Below are positions 59,285 to 64,000 of a stretch of DNA of 64,000 nucleotides, piece by piece. Source of the stretch: Halogranum gelatinilyticum (lineage in GTDB: Archaea; Halobacteriota; Halobacteria; Halobacteriales; Haloferacaceae); the NCBI RefSeq assembly GCF_900103715.1, contig NZ_FNHL01000005.1, forward strand, positions 62,001-126,000. The letters run 5' to 3'. A program made the translations under genes and the position numbers. The stretch's first letter is position 1. Each line of letters starts with the position of its first letter. The notes under the pieces were generated by a model. The model saw only the letters and a list, made by a program, of their open reading frames with translations, was not told the origin of the DNA and ran no database searches.

Positions 59285-59475
59285 ACACTGAAACGAGCCG
59301 ACCGCCCCGTTGTAGTCTTTGTGGGGCCATCGTGGCAGCCACGCAACACGCATCACTCGCCCCCTCGGCTCTCGTCGTCGCCGACGACGTCCGGCCTGAC
59401 CCGCTGCGACTCCTTCGTCCGGGCCGGTGGCCGACGAAGATTGATACCTGTCGAGTCCCTTCGAACCGTATCCAG

Positions 59476-60696
59476 ATGGACCGACGGACGTATCTCACGA
59501 TCAGCGGACTCACGGCCGGTGCCGCGCTGGCGGGCTGCGTCGGCAGCCCCAGTGGCGACGCGGACTCGGAGTCGACATCACGCTCAGACGACGCGTCGAC
59601 GACGGACTCGGGCGAGTCGGACGATATCACGGTCGAACGCGCCGTGACGGGCTTGACACGTCCGTGGTCGCTCGAATCCCTCCCCGACGACCCGCGGCTC
59701 CTCGTGACCGAACAACGAGGACGACTGTTGCTCGCCGACCCCGAATCGGGGTCTACAGAGCGGGTCGGCGGGACGCCCGAGGTGTACGCCCGCGGACAGG
59801 GAGGTCTCCTCGACGTCGCGCTCCATCCACGGTTCCCGTCCGAGCCGTGGCTGTATCTCACCTACTCGGCCGCACGGAACGACGGAACCTCGACGACTCA
59901 TCTCGGACGGGGACGACTCGACACCGATGCGGCTCGTCTCACCGAGTTCGAGCAGTTGCACGCGGCCGAACCGTTCGTCGAATCGACGGGGCATTTCGGC
60001 TCCCGGCTGACGTTCGACGCCGAGGAACGGCTGTACATGACCGTCGGCGACCGGCAGTTCAAGAACTTCGGGCCGGACCACGTCTCGCAGGATCTGACCA
60101 ACGAACTCGGCTGTGTGCTCCGGTTCGAGGCCGACGGCTCGGTCCCCGCAGACAACCCGTTCGTCGACGACTCTGACGCCAGAGACACGATCTTCAGCTA
60201 CGGCCACCGGAACCCGCAGGGGCTGACCACCCACCCCGAGACGGGCGAAATCTGGGAGTCGGAGTTCGGCGAACAGGACGGTGACGAGCTCAACGTCCTC
60301 GAAGCCGGGGCGAACTATGGCTGGCCCGTCGCCGACGAGGGCTGTACCTACGGCAGTGGCGAGCCCATTGGTGTCTCCCACGACGAGCGCGACGACGTCG
60401 TCGCACCCGTCTTCTCGTGGCCGTGCGGCAGTGGCGGCTTCCCCCCGAGCGGGATGGCCTTCTACACCGGCGAGACCTTCTCCGACTGGCAGGGTGACCT
60501 CTTCGTCGGCGGTCTCGCCTCGCAGTATCTCGCGCATTTCACCGTCGATGGCCGGACCGTGACGGAAGTCGACCCTCTGCTTGCCGACCGCGGCTGGCGT
60601 GTCCGCGACGTGCTGGCAGTCCCCGAGACGGGCGACCTGTACGCAATCGTCGACGCGGGCGACGCCCCGCTCGTCAGACTCAGCGTCGACGGCTAG
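59476..60696 (+). CDS. PQQ-dependent sugar (aldose) dehydrogenase-like lipoprotein
   Basis: A 406-residue protein. DRRTYLT is a twin arginine and ALAGC the lipobox (about residue 21), so it is probably exported by Tat and lipid-anchored. The propeller has family motifs GGLLDVALHP, VGDRQFKNFG, GHRNPQGLTTHPETG, WESEFGEQDGDE and GANYGWPV. It would oxidise aldoses with PQQ outside the cell; whether PQQ is available is unknown. ATG at 59476. Confidence 0.88.
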   Translation: MDRRTYLTISGLTAGAALAGCVGSPSGDADSESTSRSDDASTTDSGESDDITVERAVTGLTRPWSLESLPDDPRLLVTEQRGRLLLADPESGSTERVGGTPEVYARGQGGLLDVALHPRFPSEPWLYLTYSAARNDGTSTTHLGRGRLDTDAARLTEFEQLHAAEPFVESTGHFGSRLTFDAEERLYMTVGDRQFKNFGPDHVSQDLTNELGCVLRFEADGSVPADNPFVDDSDARDTIFSYGHRNPQGLTTHPETGEIWESEFGEQDGDELNVLEAGANYGWPVADEGCTYGSGEPIGVSHDERDDVVAPVFSWPCGSGGFPPSGMAFYTGETFSDWQGDLFVGGLASQYLAHFTVDGRTVTEVDPLLADRGWRVRDVLAVPETGDLYAIVDAGDAPLVRLSVDG

Positions 60697-60798
60697 CGTC
60701 GTCACAACTCGGCTCGTCGGAATCACGACTCCGTTACACGCCCCGTGCGACTTTCCGGCTACCACACTCCTTTGGAGTTCCTGCGCGTCTCTCTGCCT

Positions 60799-61602
60799 AT
60801 GACGACTCTCGAACTCCCGGCCATCGGCTACGGGACGTCCGGCAAAGAAGAAGGGGACGTGTGGACCGACAGCGTCGCGGCGGCGTTGGACGCTGGCTAC
60901 CGCCACGTCGACACTGCACAGATGTACGAGAACGAGGCCGAAGTCGGTGCTGGCATCCGCCAGAGTTCCGTGGACCGCGAGGACGTGATACTGGCGACGA
61001 AGGTCCACCCGGACAACCTCGCAGCCGACGATGCGGTGCGCACGGCCAACGAGAGCCTGGACCGCCTCGGCGTCGAGAAGGTCGAGATGCTCTACGTCCA
61101 CTGGCCTGCCAAGGCGTACGACGCCGCGGAGACGCTGTCCGCCTTCGACGAACTCCACGACGAGGGCGTGATGGACTACGTCTGTCTGAGCAACTTCACA
61201 CCCGAGTTGTTGGACGAAGCGCGCTCCATCTTGGACGCCCCCATCGCCGCCCATCAGGTCGAGTGTCACCCGCTGCTCCCGCAGGACGAACTCAGAGCGT
61301 ACGCGAAGCAACACGGCCACCACCTCGTCGGCTACTCGCCGTTGGGCCGTGGCGAGATTCTCGACCACCCGGTTCTCTCCGACATCGCTTCGAAACACGA
61401 CGTCTCGACCGCACAAGTCTGTCTCGCGTGGGCCATCGAACACGACGTCGTCCCCATCCCGAAAGCGACCGGTGACCACATCACGGACAACCTTCGTGCT
61501 TCGGAGTTACAGCTGGACGACGAGGACCTCACGGCAATCGACAGCATCGACGAGCGACGGCGCGTCATCGACCCCGACATCGGCCCGTGGAACCAGAGCT
61601 GA
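60799..61602 (+). CDS. Aldo/keto reductase
   Basis: A 267-residue NADPH-dependent reductase. Family motifs: GYRHVDTAQMYENEAEVGAGI (catalytic D45, Y50), LATKVHP (K75), LYVHWP (H107), YSPLGRG and VPIPKATGDHITDN. The ATG at 60799 lies 102 bp after the sugar dehydrogenase; it may be a separate transcript. Substrate unknown. Confidence 0.93.
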   Translation: MTTLELPAIGYGTSGKEEGDVWTDSVAAALDAGYRHVDTAQMYENEAEVGAGIRQSSVDREDVILATKVHPDNLAADDAVRTANESLDRLGVEKVEMLYVHWPAKAYDAAETLSAFDELHDEGVMDYVCLSNFTPELLDEARSILDAPIAAHQVECHPLLPQDELRAYAKQHGHHLVGYSPLGRGEILDHPVLSDIASKHDVSTAQVCLAWAIEHDVVPIPKATGDHITDNLRASELQLDDEDLTAIDSIDERRRVIDPDIGPWNQS

Positions 61603-61705
61603 CGCTAGCGCTCGTTCCATTGAAAGCTAGGACGAGGCTCGCGGGCAAAAAACGGTGACCGGTTCTGAACCTCGTCAGCGTCGTATCCAGAACCCCTGCC
61701 CGATA

Positions 61706-61790
61706 TGCGCGCTGTATTCAGCACACCCGCTGAAAGCTACCCAATCTCTGTCAGAAGTCGCGTGCAACATACAGAGGCAGTATGCAGCAC
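61706..61790 (-). repeat. Cassette repeat junction (inverted): reverse-B and A
   Basis: On the minus strand CTGTATGTTGCACGCGACTTCTGACAG (reverse B) then CTTTCAGCGGGTGTGCTGAATACAGCGCGC (A); the same composite as 31175-31270. It lies outside the island, so the repeat family is not island-specific. Confidence 0.75.
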
Positions 61791-61801
61791 GGTCTCTAAA
61801 T

Positions 61802-61993
61802 TCAGATGTCGGTGACAAACTTATCATAGAGTTTGCCAAGAAGGAGAACAACCACAATGATTCCAACCCAAAGAAAAGCGGCTAAAAGGAATTCTTCAAT
61901 GCTTCCAGGTCCATCCAGCCCGGATTGAAGAAGCAAAATCATCTGTTTAGATGAGTTTGTACACCAATTGATGAAGTCCTTTGGGCTCGGCAC
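61802..61993 (-). CDS. Small membrane protein next to a cassette repeat
   Basis: A 63-residue protein with one hydrophobic helix (about 35-55, LLAAFLWVGIIVVVLLLG) and a polar N-terminus containing one cysteine. It lies between the composite repeat at 61706 and an A half-site at 62009, like the cassettes at 31318 and 48354, but here the gene points the other way relative to A and B. Third-position bias is weaker than in the chromosome around it. Confidence 0.55.
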   Translation of the reverse strand: MPSPKDFINWCTNSSKQMILLLQSGLDGPGSIEEFLLAAFLWVGIIVVVLLLGKLYDKFVTDI

Positions 61994-62008
61994 CTCTTGA
62001 TGAATATG

Positions 62009-62040
62009 TGCCCTCTATTCAGCACAAGCAGGAAAGCCTA
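62009..62040 (-). repeat. Cassette repeat, half-site A (inverted)
   Basis: On the minus strand AGGCTTTCCTGCTTGTGCTGAATAGAGGGC, matching A in the GGTTTC...GTGCTGAA part. Right flank of the small membrane cassette. Confidence 0.6.
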
Positions 62041-62085
62041 CTCGAGATGCGACAATCGTGAGAGTGTTCATCTCTTCGTCGAAGA

Positions 62086-62337
62086 TTAGGCATTTTCGTC
62101 TATCCACTCGCAGAAGGCCTCGAAATTGTTTGCTCCGGCACTTTCGGCGATGCTTCGGAGCGTCCCGGTACGGAGTTCGCTATGCAGTGGGACAGTCACT
62201 TGTCGGCGGTCCGCTTCGTTCGTCGGGTGTTCGTAGTACAGTTGGGCGTGGTCGCCGGTCGTACGTCGCCACTCGAACCCACCGACGTTGACCAGCACCT
62301 TCACTACCTCCGTTCCAGAGAACGTTCGCCGACCCAT
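62086..62337 (-). CDS. hicA: HicA/YcfA-like mRNA interferase toxin
   Basis: An 83-residue protein with the HicA core: VVKVLVNVGGFEWRRTTGDHAQLYYEHP (catalytic His in GDHAQLY), VTVPLHSELRTGTLRSIAESAG. The usual HicA has GSHxxF and H at the active site; here GDHAQL. It follows hicB by 3 bp on the same strand, antitoxin first. Confidence 0.88.
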   Translation of the reverse strand: MGRRTFSGTEVVKVLVNVGGFEWRRTTGDHAQLYYEHPTNEADRRQVTVPLHSELRTGTLRSIAESAGANNFEAFCEWIDENA

Positions 62338-62340
62338 CGA

Positions 62341-62610
62341 TTAGTCGAGGACGTCCGGCGGTTCCTGATCGCCAGTGGTATTGTTCGCGGGGTTGATTCC
62401 CAGCGCACGAAGTTCTTCGTCCGTCGGTTCGCGGCCACGTTTCCCAATATGGACTGCGACAGCGTCGTCGAGATTGTCCAGTGCCTCCTCTCTGGACTCT
62501 CCCTGCGTGGTCACGCCCGTATCGACGTCCTTCGCGATCCACCAGCCGTCCTCTTGCCAGAGACGAATCTCGCCATCGTTGGCGTCGCCGTTCCGAGTCG
62601 AACTGGCCAT
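62341..62610 (-). CDS. hicB: HicB-like antitoxin
   Basis: An 89-residue protein: strand IRLWQEDGWWIAKDVDTGVTTQGESREEALDNLDDAVAVHI (in short: WWIAKD, GVTTQGES, EALDNLDDAV) is the HicB partial RNase H-like core; a short Pro/Asp tail follows. ATG at 62610 has TTATAC 26-31 bp upstream, so leaderless; an ATG at 62652 would add 14 residues and lose this spacing. Confidence 0.85.
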   Translation of the reverse strand: MASSTRNGDANDGEIRLWQEDGWWIAKDVDTGVTTQGESREEALDNLDDAVAVHIGKRGREPTDEELRALGINPANNTTGDQEPPDVLD

Positions 62611-62719
62611 CTTACCTCTAGTTGCCGGATGAGGCGTATAAGCATTCGGCATACCGCTCTCGCTACGAAGACACAAACGTGGTTTCTCCAGTAAGGTGTT
62701 CAGGATCGGGTCAGCATGA

Positions 62720-62790
62720 TGACCGACTCGCGCGCTGTATTCAGCACACCCACTGAAACCTCTCCGAACGCTGTCAGAAGTTGTGAGACA
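62720..62790 (-). repeat. Cassette repeat junction (inverted) beside hicBA
   Basis: On the minus strand CACAACTTCTGACAGCGTTCGGAGAGGTTTC...GTGCTGAATACAGCGCGCGAGTCGGTCATC, matching reverse-B plus A. It lies upstream of hicB and next to a tumE remnant. Confidence 0.75.
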
Positions 62791-62794
62791 CCCG

Positions 62795-62865
62795 TCTTCT
62801 TTCGTAGTGCATGCTGTCTTTGGTGCCCTTGAGATGAGCTCCTGACTCGGAGACGGACACGGGCG
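62795..62865 (-). pseudogene. Remnant of a tumE toxin gene
   Basis: The minus strand encodes SVSESGAHLKGTKDSMHYERR, parallel to SVPGSEAYPEGIKYSMHYGNK in the tumE copy at 50412; DNA identity is high over about 65 bp (GTAGTGCATRCTGT and GGGAACGGACCAC-like blocks). The rest of the gene is gone. It ends at the cassette repeat, which suggests the repeat broke or replaced the gene. The rest of 62611-63009 holds nothing that I can call. Confidence 0.65.
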
Positions 62866-63009
62866 AACCGACCCCGACCACAGTACGACTGTCGTCAGCG
62901 ATAGCTCAACAAACGGAGTCCGTTCAACGAGACGAGCACAGTCGAATGTGGACTCTTCGCGCCCCGTTTCGACGACTGGTCGGTGCGAGTGGGCTCGCAA
63001 ACCGGGCTA

Positions 63010-63660
63010 TCAAGGCCCGAACGCCGCGATGTCGGCACCGACCGTCGCCAGCGCGTCGGCGGGGTTCGGGTCGCTGTCGGCCAGATGGGTGTAGCGGTGC
63101 TTCGGGATGGTCGCCAATGCCGCTGCGACGGCCTCGCTATACGTTTCGACACCCGGTTCCGTTGGGTCGTCGCCGCCCCAGACGTCCCGAATGACGGTCA
63201 TCGAGTCGATCCGGACTTCGAGCTGTTGTGGGTCGTAGCGTGTCAACAGCTCGGAGAGTCCGAGCTGGAGGGCGACGTACTCGGCGGTGTTGTTCCCGGT
63301 GTGGGAACCAGCGGGACGGCCGAGACGGGCGAGTTCGGTCTCCTCGGCGTCCATGATGACCGCCCCCGCACCCGCAGGACCGGGGTTGCCGCGTGAGCTT
63401 CCGTCGACGTAGAGGACGAACGAATCACCCGACGACTCGGGGGGAGTCGGTCGAGCGATGTCCGACGACAACAGCTCTTCGAGTGCCCGACGCAGTTCCG
63501 CCCGCGAGGTCGCCGGGTCGAACAGTCCGCCATAGCCGGGGACGGCGTCGTCGATGACGGCTATTGCGGTCTCCATCTCGTAGCCCACCCCTGCGAGCAC
63601 CTCGTCGACGAGCGTCGCGAGCGGCGAGAGCTGTTCGGCTGGGAGCGGTTCGGCGGTCAC
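63010..63660 (-). CDS. RNase HI-like protein with N-terminal extension
   Basis: A 216-residue protein from the GTG at 63660, which has GGGAGGGG 5-12 bp upstream. The C-terminal part is RNase HI: VLYVDGSSRGNPGPAGAG (first Asp), NTAEYVALQLGL (Glu), RIDSMTVIRDVWG (second Asp), NPADALA (last Asp). The N-terminal about 80 residues (EQLSPLATLVDEVLAGVGYE, DPATSRAELRRALEELLSSD) are helical and not catalytic. It removes RNA from RNA-DNA hybrids. A longer frame to 63780 lacks a good start. Confidence 0.85.
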   Translation of the reverse strand: MTAEPLPAEQLSPLATLVDEVLAGVGYEMETAIAVIDDAVPGYGGLFDPATSRAELRRALEELLSSDIARPTPPESSGDSFVLYVDGSSRGNPGPAGAGAVIMDAEETELARLGRPAGSHTGNNTAEYVALQLGLSELLTRYDPQQLEVRIDSMTVIRDVWGGDDPTEPGVETYSEAVAAALATIPKHRYTHLADSDPNPADALATVGADIAAFGP

Positions 63661-63888
63661 ATGCCCCTCCCTGGGTCTCTCCCGGCGATGCTCTCGCCTG
63701 TCACGGATCTGGTCACCCGAGCGCGCCACTGCATAGAGGCGTTCCGTGGCCGAGCGACATAATCCCTTCAGATATCCCACGGACGACGCCGCGGTAGCCT
63801 CGTGGGTCGGTTCCGTTCCTCCGGTTTCCTCGAACTCTCACCTCAGTGACCCGAACACCGATATACACCGTTTGCGAATAGTCGGCCA

Positions 63889-64000
63889 ATGAAAGTCTTC
63901 GAAACGCAGCTTCCGGGTGTCGGGCAACGGTACACACTGACGTTCCCGTCCGGCGGCCAGTTCGTCGTCGTGTTGCACAACGACGGCCGTCGGCGGACGT
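63889..64000 (+). CDS. Cation:proton antiporter regulatory subunit-like (KhtT/TrkA-C), N-terminal part
   Basis: 37 codons from the ATG at 63889, cut by the window end. MKVFETQLPGVGQRYTLTF and FVVVLHNDGRRR match the N-domain of KhtT-type regulators of potassium/proton antiporters (PGIGxxY...IIIHxDGRRE). GATATA lies about 28 bp upstream, so leaderless. Divergent from the RNase HI-like gene. Confidence 0.75.
   Translation, partial: MKVFETQLPGVGQRYTLTFPSGGQFVVVLHNDGRRRT

Noticed and set aside
59584-61479. A 631-codon minus-strand open frame
   Set aside because: It is antisense to the sugar dehydrogenase and the reductase, which have clear motifs; long antisense frames are expected in GC-rich DNA.
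61655-61885. A plus-strand 76-codon frame overlapping the small membrane gene
   Set aside because: It runs through the cassette repeat and has no hydrophobic or domain pattern; the minus-strand gene is better supported.
1-64000. tRNA or rRNA genes as an island attachment site
   Set aside because: I looked for cloverleaf-like conserved blocks near the proA border and across gaps and saw none; a tRNA scan would be decisive.

Overview
The window is haloarchaeal (class Halobacteria). The proteins are acidic, most promoters look leaderless with a TATA-like box about 25-31 bp upstream of the ATG, and there are Tat-type lipoprotein signals, archaeal PriS/PriL primase, TFB and CxxC zinc-ribbon micro-proteins. 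Two parts can be told apart. From the left edge to about 54.1 kb lies an accessory island that reads as an integrated conjugative element with cargo. From 54.2 kb to the right edge is ordinary GC-rich chromosome: proC-proB-proA, a PAS histidine kinase, a sugar dehydrogenase, an aldo/keto reductase, hicBA and an RNase HI-like gene.

Island layout. (1) 0.4-9.3 kb: an AAA ATPase of the NPWW type, an SNF2 helicase, an overlapping coiled-coil/zinc-ribbon protein and three CoiA-like predicted nucleases, with a frameshifted xseA remnant between two of them. This is the best candidate for an undescribed defence or DNA-processing system. (2) 10.0-25.3 kb: a densely packed, mostly overlapping set. It holds a membrane-anchored exonuclease VII large subunit with its small subunit, a VirB2-like small membrane protein, surface proteins, a VirB6-like membrane protein, a PrgI/VirB3-like protein, VirB4, a large HerA/TraG-like coupling ATPase, and a PriS-PriL primase pair. 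I read it as a DNA transfer and establishment module. (3) 25.4-38 kb: small regulators, toxin-antitoxin-like pairs, a HEPN protein, a methyltransferase and a first TnpB. (4) 38-42 kb: two paralogous regulator plus membrane-protein pairs and a PQQ-like lipoprotein. (5) 42-54 kb: an OB-fold protein behind a highly structured leader, a NUDIX gene, TFB, many small zinc-finger genes, two TumE-type toxin-antitoxin operons, a TGT-like DUF6610 protein, and an IS1341-type element at a truncated ArdC-like gene. The island stops beside the 3' end of proA.

Three repeated DNA signals tie the region together. Six copies of TTAACCAAC-N23/24-GTTGGTTAA occur in front of island gene blocks. Twelve short C-rich/G-rich hairpins, each behind a T-run and usually 24-41 bp before a start codon, mark cargo genes. 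A third family (half-sites A and B around GTGCTGAA) flanks single small-gene cassettes and also occurs outside the island. I could not run any database search, so all family names rest on motifs and recollection of families.
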